Assembly (NCBI GenBank): GCA_900766825.1
Contig: CAAFWU010000081.1
Location: forward strand, 1 to 21,817
DNA length: 21,817 bases
Direction: 5' to 3'
From: Bacteroidales bacterium
Lineage (GTDB): Bacteria > Bacteroidota > Bacteroidia > Bacteroidales > Marinilabiliaceae
Below the pieces are notes generated by a model that was not told the origin of the DNA, made no database searches, and saw only the letters and a program-made list of their open reading frames with translations. The translations under genes were made by a program, and so were the position numbers. Within the stretch, counting starts at the first letter, position 1. Every line of letters starts with the position of its first letter. Below, one piece after another: positions 1 through 8,285 of this stretch.

Positions 1-417
1 AATACTTCGTATTGTAAACAATCGGGAACGCCTGGCGGCGTTGTTTTGCCAAAAACAGATTGTCTTGAAGAATTTTTCAATCAGCTGGACGAGAAGTGGC
101 GGGCGACGATGCAACGCTGGTATGCCCACAAGAAGAACCTCTCACCCAAGCTGCGCAATGTCGCCGTCATGCGGAAGCAGTTGGAGTACCTGATTGAGCT
201 ATCGGAAGGCAACATCGATTGCGCCGAGGCCATCGTGGACTACTCCATCAAGCAGGGCTACTCGGGACTGTTCAAGCCAAGCCAGGGGCGCGGCGGTGCG
301 AGGTCAGGCAGGAAGAAGGAAGTCGAATACTCGAACGATACATGGAAGGATTCGAACGTAACGTTACCGCAAGGCAATGTCACACTCGATGAGCATGGAA
401 ACCCATGTCCGTTCTAA
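1..417 (+). CDS. Hypothetical mobile-element protein, C-terminal part (5' end outside window)
   Basis: The frame is open from the first base of the window, so the gene starts upstream. A TTG at 46 could serve as a start, but nothing favours it over continuation off the edge. The visible 138 residues are soluble and mostly helical. A segment reading AIVDYSIKQGYSGLF is followed by a basic Gly/Arg/Lys stretch. That 'YSI..GY.GLF' pattern resembles the C-terminal domain of replication-type accessory proteins found on Bacteroidota prophages and mobilisable elements (from memory, not searched). The gene ends 14 bp before a DnaC-like ATPase, an arrangement common in phage or plasmid replication modules. 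No enzymatic motif is visible. A role in element replication is inferred from context only. Confidence 0.6.
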   Translation, partial: NTSYCKQSGTPGGVVLPKTDCLEEFFNQLDEKWRATMQRWYAHKKNLSPKLRNVAVMRKQLEYLIELSEGNIDCAEAIVDYSIKQGYSGLFKPSQGRGGARSGRKKEVEYSNDTWKDSNVTLPQGNVTLDEHGNPCPF

Positions 418-431
418 ACCAACGCTAACCC

Positions 432-1175
432 ATGGCTAATCCAGAATCAATAGGCAGCATACTGAGCGGTATGCAAATGACACGTCCTCGGACTGGCTTC
501 GTCAGCCGCACGGAAGGTGAAGTGATGACGCGAGAACAACTATTGCCATACTGGGACTTCTTCGTCTCGTTGGGCAGGCTGCGAACGCCAAACTTCAAGT
601 GCGACAACGACAATGCTTTCACGTACAGCAATCTCATCCGTTGGGCTCTTGCCGACCCTTCGTGCAAAGCCATCGACCCAGAGACAGGCGAGGTGGTTGA
701 TGCGGCGCTCAACAAGGGCATCTACATCTGCGGCAAGACTGGCACGGGCAAGAGCCTTGCGCTTGACCTACTGCGTGATTTCGCTTGCAGGTGCAGAGGT
801 CACGGCTGCGTCTTCAACGGCAACTACGAGAACCTCGGCTGGCAGAACTACAGAGCCGACGACATTGTGGACCGATTCTGTGAGGGCGAGAGTCTGCGAT
901 GGATGAAGAAGGCGACGATGCTCGGCATTCAAGACTTGGGCAGCGAGCCGACGGAAGCCATCTACATGGGCAACCGACACGAACTGCTGCGACTCATCCT
1001 CGAAAGCCGTGCCGACTACAGCACGATGACGTTCGTCTCATCCAACTTCCCGATGCTCTCCACGAAGCTGCGTCAGAAGTATGGCGACCGCGTGCAGAGC
1101 CGATGTCGCGAGATGTTCAACTACTACGTGCTGGGAGGTGAGGACAGAAGAGTTACGAAGACGACAAACAAGTAA
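432..1175 (+). CDS. DnaC-like AAA+ ATPase (helicase-loader type)
   Basis: This is a 247-residue ATP-binding protein of the DnaC/IstB type. Residues 101-108 are a Walker A motif, GKTGTGKS. A Walker B-like strand reads LGIQDLGSE, with Asp-Leu-Gly as in DnaC proteins. It is followed by a sensor-1-like TFVSSNF and an arginine-bearing YGDRVQSRCREMF that matches the sensor-2/arginine-finger end of the family. About 95 residues precede the ATPase core and probably bind a partner. DnaC-type proteins load a replicative helicase onto DNA; IstB proteins assist transposition. No transposase is adjacent and the previous gene looks like a replication accessory protein, so helicase loading for a mobile element is the better inference. 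The ATG at 432 follows the previous stop by 14 bp. Confidence 0.8.
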   Translation: MANPESIGSILSGMQMTRPRTGFVSRTEGEVMTREQLLPYWDFFVSLGRLRTPNFKCDNDNAFTYSNLIRWALADPSCKAIDPETGEVVDAALNKGIYICGKTGTGKSLALDLLRDFACRCRGHGCVFNGNYENLGWQNYRADDIVDRFCEGESLRWMKKATMLGIQDLGSEPTEAIYMGNRHELLRLILESRADYSTMTFVSSNFPMLSTKLRQKYGDRVQSRCREMFNYYVLGGEDRRVTKTTNK

Positions 1176-1188
1176 CAACAACTAAAAG

Positions 1189-1530
1189 ATGACAGACAAA
1201 GAAAAGTTAGAAATGGATGCGTTCGACCAAGCGATAGAACGCTACAAAGATGAGTTAGAGTTCCAGTTTGCTCATGAGTTTATGAGCTACAAACAGCGCG
1301 TATGCTTCAATGGCGCAGCAGAACTGCTCAGCATAATGAGCAAGGATTTCGAGGACTCGATGCGACGGAAGTTGTTCACTACGGAAGAGTGGGACTTGTG
1401 GAACAAGATGCTGGATCTGGCTTCTACGGCTGAAGAACTGAAGATCGCTCTTGATCGTCGAGAGCAAAAGGAACACATTGAGTCTGCTCGAAAAACGAGC
1501 GAATTTGCCAACAGACCATTCTGGGAATGA
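1189..1530 (+). CDS. Small hypothetical protein, mobile-element cargo
   Basis: This 113-residue protein is rich in Glu, Lys and Asp, is predicted to be all-helical, and has no signal peptide or membrane segment. I do not recognise a family. It starts 13 bp after the DnaC-like gene and is probably co-transcribed with it. Its base composition and codon use look more A+T-rich than the PUL genes further right, with more codons ending in A or T, which fits an acquired element. It is the last convincing gene of the left-hand element; a strong imperfect hairpin follows 26 bp after its stop codon. Confidence 0.55.
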   Translation: MTDKEKLEMDAFDQAIERYKDELEFQFAHEFMSYKQRVCFNGAAELLSIMSKDFEDSMRRKLFTTEEWDLWNKMLDLASTAEELKIALDRREQKEHIESARKTSEFANRPFWE

Positions 1531-1555
1531 TGGTTTGACCAGACTCTCTTGTATT

Positions 1556-1608
1556 GCAGTGCGTACGCAAAAACCATCAGTTACTGATTGTTTTTACGTA
1601 CGCATTGC
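1556..1608. repeat. Imperfect 18-bp inverted repeat with GCGTACGC core
   Basis: The left arm (1556-1573) and right arm (1591-1608) are reverse complements with two mismatches, and the gap contains a further short stem (atcag, tta, ctgat). The left arm carries the perfect 10-bp palindrome tgcgtacgca; the right arm carries the related cgtacgca. Thus the site is both a large hairpin and two copies of a small dyad. No T-run follows, so it is a weak candidate terminator. A protein-binding or recombination site at the end of the mobile element is possible. Confidence 0.55.
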
Positions 1609-1817
1609 ATGCCTTATGGCGAATCATCAATCTTTTCTGCCCTGACTGCAAACATGTCGAAAGATGCATAATATCGATTTTGCTCAGAAAATATTCCGCA
1701 ATTTCCCCAACACTATGAGGAAATGTCCCTCAATTGTCCCACAAGATGTCCCTCAAGGAGATGGTTTGAACGCAAGTTCGTGTGTCGCCTAAGAACATTA
1801 AGCGACACATCGCAAAG

Positions 1818-1952
1818 ATGAAGTATATTGAGTTCGTAGGTAGCGGGTATACTGGAATGAAGAGATATTGGGGAGGTGAAAAAATGGTGAGCAACGATGT
1901 TCTGCGGGGGGGCTGGACTGGGCTTGCCGTTGCTACGAGGATTTTAAAGTAA
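1818..1952 (+). CDS. Possible small protein, 44 residues
   Basis: An ATG-initiated frame of 44 codons ends at TAA. The translation begins MKYIEFVGSGYTG, continues with a KRYWGGEK segment, and ends RILK. The 'VGSGYTG.KRYWGG' texture loosely recalls short phage proteins of Bacteroidota, but this is an impression. The frame is open back to a TGA at 1767-1769. There is no clear promoter or ribosome-binding site. It could equally be a chance ORF or the remnant of a longer gene. Confidence 0.22.
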   Translation: MKYIEFVGSGYTGMKRYWGGEKMVSNDVLRGGWTGLAVATRILK

Positions 1953-2075
1953 AAAGTCATTTAATAGGAATAGGTCCGCGCACCTGCGCTCACTCCCTGA
2001 GATGGGGTTGTGGGTGGGGTGCGGGGACCTGTTTTTTTTGTTTGAGGGAATGGGGAATGGGAGGATTCCTAACCT

Positions 2076-2156
2076 GTTTCCGAACTAAATGTATTTCTTT
2101 CCGAACTTCTTTACGAATCTCTTTCCGAACTTGTTTCCGAACCAGTTTCCGAACTA
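2076..2156. repeat. 12-bp tandem repeat (tttccgaac core)
   Basis: Five contiguous 12-bp units fill 2097-2156 with consensus (g/c)tttccgaac(t/c)(t/a). A sixth unit sits at 2076-2087, separated by 9 bp. Read on the minus strand it would encode a repetitive VRK-rich peptide, but the flanking translation is not protein-like, so I treat it as a non-coding tandem repeat. Copy number may vary between strains. Confidence 0.75.
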
Positions 2157-2415
2157 ATTTACTACCATCTATTTTTCCCATCTGTGCGTTTTCGTTCCCA
2201 AAATAAGTACACTTGGGGGTGAGGCGCACAACCTAACTATTGTTTTGTTGACACGATGTGGGGCACACGCTATTTGGTGTTTAGGAATGTTTGCGAATGC
2301 TCAACGGAGCGTGTTTAAAAATTTTAAGGAAATAAATGTTGTGAAATGGGCATAGGGGGCGAAATACGTCCCTTTTTGTCCTAAAAAGGGTCACATTGAG
2401 TTAAAGGAGTGCAAG

Positions 2416-2423
2416 TAGTTTTG
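2416..2423 (+). promoter_or_regulatory. Candidate Bacteroidota -7 box for the PUL
   Basis: tagttttg matches the TAnnTTTG -7 consensus. No convincing TTTG -33 box lies at the usual distance. If used, it leaves a leader of about 145 nt before the susC-like start at 2577. It is the only full match I found in this upstream region. Confidence 0.35.
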
Positions 2424-2576
2424 CCAACAGAAAACAAACTGGACTGCTCTGTTACAATAACTTGGGCGGCAATGTTTGGGAACAAGGGACAACAACAGAT
2501 ATTGACATAGAGAGAGAATTAGAGAATTAAGGACAAACACCAAAACAAGAGACATTCCTAAACAAATCGATTAACT

Positions 2577-3251
2577 ATGAACCAATGCAAAAGAAAGAGA
2601 GGCCGTTGGGCAATGCTCGTTGCAGCCATCGTGGCACTGATGGCACTGGGTCCTGCTGTTGCGGGACTTGGCGAGGCGAGGGCTCAGGGCAGTGAGCAGC
2701 AGGTGAAGGGTACCGTGACGGACAATGCGGGTAACCCAGTGCCGGGGGCTGCCATAATGGTGGCGGGTACAACACAGGGCACCATAACGGATGCCGATGG
2801 CAACTTCGCAATCACGGTGCCTGCCAACGGCACACTCAAGGTCTCCTTTGTGGGCTACAGCACGGTGAGCGAGGCTGTTAAGGGTCGCACGACGATAGAC
2901 TTTGTGCTAACCGACGACGCCAAGGAGCTGCAAGAGGTTGTGGTTGGTGGATGGCGCCAAGCCCAACACCAGCTACTTCCCCAGCCTTATTGCGGACAAC
3001 CTGACGTGGGAGAAGATTCGCACCACCAACTTGGGTCTCGACTTCTCGGCACTGAACTACCGCCTCACGGGTTCGTTCGACTACTTCTGGCGCGTGAACA
3101 AAGACATGGTGGGCCCCGCACGCACCTACCCAGCTGTGTTGGGTGCCAGCGCCCCCAAAGAGAACAACCTGGCCATGAAGACCTACGGATGGGAGCTGAC
3201 CATTGGGTGGCGCGACCATGTGGGAGACTTCAACTATCAGGTCAAGGTTAA
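2577..3251 (+). pseudogene. SusC-like TonB-dependent transporter, N-terminal fragment
   Basis: The first 123 residues are the normal start of a SusC family protein. There is a signal peptide (residues 1 to about 37, cleavage near ARAQ/G), a CarboxypepD_reg-like beta-sandwich (about 42-115, with GTVTDNAGNPVPGA and TDADGNF), and the EVVV that precedes the TonB plug. Homology stops at about base 2940. The frame stays open to 3251 but encodes nonsense, because the real C-terminal coding continues in another frame (2938-4113). The whole plug domain and the first part of the barrel, roughly 500-600 residues going by the usual 1000-1100 for the family, are missing. A protein made from this start would not form a channel. 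The cause is either a genomic deletion or an assembly collapse. Confidence 0.8.
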
Positions 3252-4113
3252 CTTCTCCGACGACCAGACCAAGATTACAGACTACCCCAACCCCGAGCTC
3301 TACATAAACAGCGGCAACTATGAGCCAGGGAGCAACTACATTGCCGGTCATGTTGTTGGCAACTACTACGGTTTCCAAACCATAGGCATTGCCAAGACCC
3401 AAGAGGAGATGGATGCCCACTTGGCCACCCTGCCCAACGGAGGTCAGGACGCCATTGGCAACAACTGGCAGGCGGGCGACATTATGTATGCCGACCTTAA
3501 CGGCGACGGCAAGATAACCCGCGGCAACTCACTCAACGACCTTGGCGACCTGAAGGTTATTGGCAACAACCAGCCCCGATATCGCATGGGTGTCAACCTC
3601 TTTGGACAATGGAAGGGCATAGACCTGACCGTATTCTTCCAAGGTGTGCTGAAGCGCGACTACTACTTCAACCCCGAGGGAGACCAAGGCACCGCAGCCA
3701 AGGGCGCTGTGTTCTGGGGCGTGGGCGGCAACCGCTGGGAGTCGCTCTTCCTGAAAGAGCATATGGACTACTGGCGCGACGACTCGAGTCTCTTGGGTGC
3801 CAACCCCGATGCCTACTACCCTCGCCCACTGTTTGGCAACGTGAAAAACCGCATGTTCCAGACCCGCTACATGCAAAACGCCGCCTACGTTCGTCTGAAG
3901 AACCTGCAGGTGGGCTACACCCTGCCTAAGGAGCTGACACAGAAGTTCTTTGTGGACAACCTGAGGGTCTTCTTCTCGGCTGAGAACCTCTGCACATGGA
4001 CCAAGATGTCGAAGGTTATAGACCCCGAGTCGCTCGAGGTGTCGTCCATGAAGTCTGGTTCGTCCTACCCACTGGCCAAGACATTCTCGTTTGGTGTAAC
4101 GCTTGATTTGTAA
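2938..4113 (+). pseudogene. SusC-like TonB-dependent transporter, C-terminal barrel fragment
   Basis: This frame carries the last 390 or so residues of a SusC outer-membrane barrel. Recognisable family segments include NLTWEKIRTTNLGLDF, LTGSFDYFW, a PAVLGASAPKEN stretch, MKTYGWELTIGWRD, the calcium-loop-like ADLNGDGKI, LKNLQVGYTLPKEL and a terminal strand ending TFSFGVTLDL. It has no signal peptide or plug, and its nominal ATG is not a plausible start, so it is the detached 3' part of the gene that begins at 2577. Such barrels import oligosaccharides with energy from TonB, capped by the SusD lipoprotein. The SusD-like gene follows after 30 bp. Confidence 0.82.
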
Positions 4114-4143
4114 TCACACACCCGCAAAAACAAAAGGAAACAA

Positions 4144-6252
4144 ATGAACCACAGATACTTAATGGGGATTGCGGCAGCAACCGCCATGGGCGTTGGGCTG
4201 GCAAGCTGCGACGACTATCTTGAGGTGACTCCCCCATCGCAGGTGACTCCCGAGACCTACTTTACCACAGCGGAACAGCTTGGGACATACACCATTACCT
4301 ATTACTACAACAGCTCTGACGTTCAGGGCAACCGAGGCAACAACCTCTTCCCCTCGTTTGGCATTGGCGGCAGCTCCTACGGCCACTTTACGGATGACGA
4401 CCAAGGCACCGACAACGAGGGCGGCACCAACGGCAAGTTCCACAACGGCACCACCGAATGTCTTGTGGGCGGCACAGGCGGCAGCTGGAGCTTTGGCACC
4501 ATAAACGGCTTGAACTACTTTTTGGAGACCGTGTTGCCCCGCTACCGTGCTGGGCAGATAAGCGGCACGGAGGAGATTATACGTCACTACATTGGCGAGT
4601 GCTATATGCTGCGCGCCACCGAATACTTTGGCAAACTGCGTTCGTTGGGCGACTTCCCAATAATAACGGAGTGCCAACCTCTGGACCGCGATGTGCTTAT
4701 TGAGCACTCGAAACGTCAGCCCCGTAACCTTGTGGCCCGCTTCATTTTGGCCGACCTTGACTCCGCCATCTGCTACTTGTCGGACGGGTCGCTCACTGGA
4801 GGACGAAACCGCATAACACGCGACGCGGCGCTGCTCTTCAAGGGTCGTGTGGCCCTCTACGAAGCCACTTTCGAGAAGTATTTTGCTGGCACCCCCTTTG
4901 TGCCCGACCGCGCGGCTGGCTGGCCTGGCAAGGATGCCGACTACCTGAGCGACTTTACTTACAACAACGAGGCGGAGGTTGCCTTCTTCCTCGACCAAGC
5001 ACTTGAGGCTTCGAAAGAGGTGTGCGATGCCCACCCCACCCTGACGGTAAACAACAAGAAGGTGATTGGGGCCACCGCCACCACGTTTCCCAGCAACCCC
5101 TACTACGATCTCTTCTCGTCGCAAGACGTGTCGGGCTACGACGAGGCTCTGATGTATCGCTCTTACGACATCGATGTGGCTGGCGGTCACTGCCTTAACC
5201 AGTACATAAAGGGCGGCAAGGGCTACACACAGGAGTTTGCCAACGCCTTTTTGATGGAGAACGGTCTTCCCATATATGCCGAGGGGTCGGGCTACGCAGG
5301 CGACGACTTTGTGTGGGACACCAAGAAAAACCGCGACTACCGCTGGCAGCTCTTTATGAAGGCCCCCAACGAATATGTCTATGCCGACAACAATGCCGTT
5401 CGCATTGGCGAGTACAAGACCAAGTACACCGACGAGGTATACTACGTTCCCGCCCTTCAGAGCGGGCCAAAGATTGAGACCACCACATCGACTGGTTACA
5501 CCAAAGGCAAGGGGTGGAGCACGAACAGCAGCTGGAGCAAGGGCGGTTTCGACCTTACGGCAGCCGTTATCTTCCGCACCGCGGAGGCCTACCTGACCTA
5601 CATTGAGGCCGCCTGGGAGAAGTATGGCGACGCACTGGATGCCAACGCCTGGACCTACTGGGGCAAGCTGCGCACCCGTGCGGGTCTGCCCGAGGACCCC
5701 CACGTGACCATTGCCGCCACCGACCTGGAGAAGGAGGAGGAGACGAGCCACGACTTTGGTCTCTACTCAGCAGGAAGCCGCATAACGTCGGCCGTGCTTT
5801 ACAACATACGCCGCGAGCGCCGCTGCGAACTCATTGGCGAGGGCATGCGCTGGGACGACCTGATACGCTGGCGCGCTCTGGACCAGCTAAAGAGCAAGAG
5901 TTACTTCAAGCACGGATGCAAAGTCTTCGGCCCCATGAACGAGTACTACGGCAACCGCATGCAAAAGAACACCATGTACAAATGGGACCAAACTAAGGAG
6001 TCGAACAACAACCTCTCGTCGCCCAACGACACCGAGGGAGGTCTTAATGGCGACGCCAGCTACTTCTCGCTTCTGCGCGTGTCTCGCGACAACATCTGGT
6101 ATAACTCAGGCTTCTCGTGGCGCATGGCTCACTATCTGGATCCTATTGCCGAGGGTCACTTCCGTGAGTCGAGCGATGGCGACCTTGCCGACTCGCCCAT
6201 CTACCAGAACCCCTATTGGAGCAGGGAGAAATCGACCCCAGCTATGCAATAG
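4144..6252 (+). CDS. SusD/RagB-like starch-binding-type outer-membrane lipoprotein
   Basis: A 702-residue SusD family lipoprotein, on the long side for a family usually near 500-650. The signal peptide ends in a lipobox, L-A-S-C, with the lipidated Cys at residue 22. The mature N-terminus continues DDYLEVTPPSQVTPETYF, a typical SusD opening. The C-terminal hallmark at residues 556-576 (RRERRCELIGEG, then RWDDLIRW) is intact. SusD proteins sit on the cell surface, bind the glycan and close the SusC barrel. The ATG at 4144 lies 30 bp after the susC-like gene, so the two are co-transcribed. The reading frame is intact although the genes on both sides are broken, so the protein could bind glycan but has no complete transporter encoded here. 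The substrate cannot be read from the sequence; the neighbouring GH16 suggests beta-glucan. Confidence 0.93.
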   Translation: MNHRYLMGIAAATAMGVGLASCDDYLEVTPPSQVTPETYFTTAEQLGTYTITYYYNSSDVQGNRGNNLFPSFGIGGSSYGHFTDDDQGTDNEGGTNGKFHNGTTECLVGGTGGSWSFGTINGLNYFLETVLPRYRAGQISGTEEIIRHYIGECYMLRATEYFGKLRSLGDFPIITECQPLDRDVLIEHSKRQPRNLVARFILADLDSAICYLSDGSLTGGRNRITRDAALLFKGRVALYEATFEKYFAGTPFVPDRAAGWPGKDADYLSDFTYNNEAEVAFFLDQALEASKEVCDAHPTLTVNNKKVIGATATTFPSNPYYDLFSSQDVSGYDEALMYRSYDIDVAGGHCLNQYIKGGKGYTQEFANAFLMENGLPIYAEGSGYAGDDFVWDTKKNRDYRWQLFMKAPNEYVYADNNAVRIGEYKTKYTDEVYYVPALQSGPKIETTTSTGYTKGKGWSTNSSWSKGGFDLTAAVIFRTAEAYLTYIEAAWEKYGDALDANAWTYWGKLRTRAGLPEDPHVTIAATDLEKEEETSHDFGLYSAGSRITSAVLYNIRRERRCELIGEGMRWDDLIRWRALDQLKSKSYFKHGCKVFGPMNEYYGNRMQKNTMYKWDQTKESNNNLSSPNDTEGGLNGDASYFSLLRVSRDNIWYNSGFSWRMAHYLDPIAEGHFRESSDGDLADSPIYQNPYWSREKSTPAMQ

Positions 6253-6314
6253 GTGAGTTCGCACGCGAAAGAATGAACTGACAGACTGATAGATATAGAC
6301 AAATAAAAAGAGGC

Positions 6315-6366
6315 TCTGCGCCCCCGCCCCAAACACACTGAACCCCGAAACGAGTGGGGGCGCAGA
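6315..6366 (+). terminator. Intra-operon hairpin, attenuator or terminator
   Basis: Arms 6315-6327 (tctgcgcccccgc) and 6354-6366 (gtgggggcgcaga) pair over 13 bp with one G-U pair around a 26-nt loop, followed by cttttat. It lies between the SusD-like and GH16 genes with no promoter box after it. It may reduce transcription into the enzyme genes or protect the 3' end of the susCD message. The short T-run makes full termination uncertain. Confidence 0.6.
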
Positions 6367-6412
6367 CTTTTATGCAAACAACAAATAAATAACACCTAAA
6401 AAACAGCAAGTT

Positions 6413-7147
6413 ATGAAGAAAGTAGCTTTACTCTCTTTGGCCATGGCAACAGCTGTGGCAGCCAGCGCAGGCGTCCGCACCACAGGCGGCAAGAACCTGA
6501 TTGCCAACGGATCGTTCGATGCCGAGGGCTATGTGCAGAGCATCCCATCCGACTGGAGCTGGGCACCCATGAACGAGTGGAACAATCTGGAGAGCATGCC
6601 AGGCTGGACCATATCGGGCGGCGGCATATGGAATGGCGGCATGGAGATAAAGGTGGACGACGACTTCCTGGGCGACGATGAGGTACGCTCGTCGGAAGAC
6701 AACACGTTCCTCCGCTTCTTTACCGACAGCGACAACATGTGGGCCGCCGAGAGAGCCGCTCAGGTGGTGAGCGTTGAGAGTGGCAAGACCTATAAGCTGG
6801 ATTGTGGAGTTTGTGCCAGTGGCGGGCACTACCAACGTCTACAACATACGCCGCGTGAGCACGGACATGTTCATGGGCGCGGGCAGCCCCTATTGCAGTG
6901 GCTACAATGCCAGCAAGGAGTGGGTAACGGCACCCATATCGCGCAACATACCTCTGGCCCAGTTTGCCATAGAGCCCTCGGCTACCGACGGCACCAAGGT
7001 GTTGCTACAGAACCAGGGCAAGAAAAACGCCAGCAAGGGCTATTTGGGCACCGACAATGTTGCGACATCATCGAGCGTGTACACCGACAAGGATGGTTCC
7101 GACGCCGACAAACACCTCTGGAGCATAGAGGAGGCCGAGAAATATGA
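6413..7147 (+). pseudogene. GH16 enzyme, N-terminal fragment (signal peptide and binding module)
   Basis: Residues 1 to about 20 are a signal peptide (cleavage near ASA/G). They are followed by a module opening with NLIANGSFDAEGYV and ending near SGKTYKLD, the pattern of a CBM4/9-like galactose-binding fold. Homology ends at about base 6800. The remainder of this frame, to 7147, is out-of-frame nonsense overlapping the true continuation at 6774-8276. The gene has therefore lost an internal stretch of unknown length across the module boundary, with a frame change at the join. Confidence 0.75.
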
Positions 7148-8276
7148 GAGCGAGGAGGCGGAGCTGGCCGACGTATACCCCGAGCACACACTGCCCGAGA
7201 GCGACCCCCGCGCCAATGCCTACGAGGGTTATAAACTGGTTTTTGCTCAGGAGTTTAGCGGCGCCACCGACACCATAGACCATGGAATATGGAACTTTGA
7301 GGAGGGCTTTTTGCGCAACAACGAGGACCAGTATTACAATGGAGACAAGAACTGCTATGTGAAGGATGGCGTTCTGGTTATTGAGGGCAAATATGTTCTG
7401 GACCAGAAGATTAAGAACCCCAAGTACGACCCCTTTAACAAAAACAGTTGGCCCGCCAAGATAGGTCCGTACCTTACGTGGACATCGGGCTCGATGCAGA
7501 CCAAGGGCGACTTGCAGAGTGGCTACACATGGCAGTACGGCATCTACGAGGTTCGCGCCAAGGTGCCCCAGTATGTTGGCTCATGGCCAGCCATATGGTC
7601 CACAGGCCGACAATATGAGTGGCCCTACGGTGGCGAGATAGACATAATGGAGTACTACGGCGGCAAGATACACGCCAACGTATGCTGGGGCGACGGAGCT
7701 CGGTGGGCAGGCCACTGGAACAGTGCCTCGGTGAGCGACAGCGAGTTGGGCGCAGGCTGGGGCGATGAGTTCCACATCTGGCGCATGGTGTGGGACTACA
7801 ACCACATGGAGCTATGGTGCGACGACTTTTTGGTGAACAACATCAACCTGGACCTTACGGTAAACGACATACCCGATGCCGACTACGACCACTCGAATGG
7901 CAAGAACCCCTTCCGCGATGTGCGCCATATGCTTTGGCTCAACCTGGCATTGGGAGGCAACAACGGAGGGTCGCTAACCAACACGCCACGTCCTCTCTAC
8001 TACCTTATTGACTACGCACGCGTATATCAGAAGATAGGCACCGACGGCTTGGCCACCTATGCTGTGGACGAGGAGATATCGGAGCCCACCTTTTCGCTCA
8101 AAGATGGCACCACGGCGGTGAAATACGTTGGGGCCGAGACCACCAAAGCAGCCGAGGGGGTCTATAATCTTCAGGGCATGCGCATGGCAAACTCGGCGGA
8201 CCAGATTGGCAGCGGGTGTGGCAAGCAGGTATACGTGGTTGTGGAGAATAGCAAAGCGAAGAAAATAATACGTTAA
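6774..8276 (+). pseudogene. GH16 endo-beta-glucanase (laminarinase-like), C-terminal fragment with catalytic domain
   Basis: This frame holds the main part of a GH16 enzyme. Protein-like sequence starts near base 6800 with an accessory domain (EFVPVAGTTNVYNIRRV), then an Asp/Glu-rich linker. The catalytic domain runs from about base 7225 (LVFAQEFSG, FLRNNEDQYY) to about 8030 (LIDYARVYQ). The active-site motif EIDIME is intact: nucleophile Glu288, Asp290 and acid/base Glu293 in this frame's numbering. The family cleaves beta-1,3 or mixed beta-1,3/1,4 glucans. The C-terminus has a VYNLQGMRM motif and ends AKKIIR, like sorting or cell-anchoring tails of related Bacteroidota secreted enzymes. The signal peptide is in the separate upstream frame, so any product from an internal start would stay in the cytoplasm. 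It ends 9 bp before the GH43 gene. Confidence 0.85.
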
Positions 8277-8285
8277 GATCATATT

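Larger units (their letters stand above)
1531..2576. other. Long spacer between mobile-element genes and PUL
   Basis: About 1 kb with no confident gene. It holds an imperfect hairpin (1556-1608), a duplicated 11-mer atgtccctcaa (1723-1733 and 1746-1756), a possible 44-residue ORF (1818-1952), a 12-bp tandem repeat (2076-2156) and a candidate promoter box (2416-2423) for the PUL. No integrase, tRNA or clear attachment repeat is visible, so the exact right end of the mobile element cannot be fixed. Confidence 0.6.

Noticed and set aside
1990..2229. 79-codon minus-strand frame with VRK repeats
   Set aside because: Its repetitive character comes entirely from the 12-bp tandem repeat; the flanking residues look random and no promoter or ribosome-binding site is seen.
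2577..4113. Programmed frameshift joining the two SusC-like pieces
   Set aside because: A frameshift would not restore the missing plug domain and early barrel; several hundred residues are absent, so it is a deletion or misassembly, not recoding.
4159..5751. 530-codon open frame on the minus strand
   Set aside because: It is antisense to the intact SusD-like gene and explained by codon bias; its composition is low-complexity and Val/Gly/Ala-rich.
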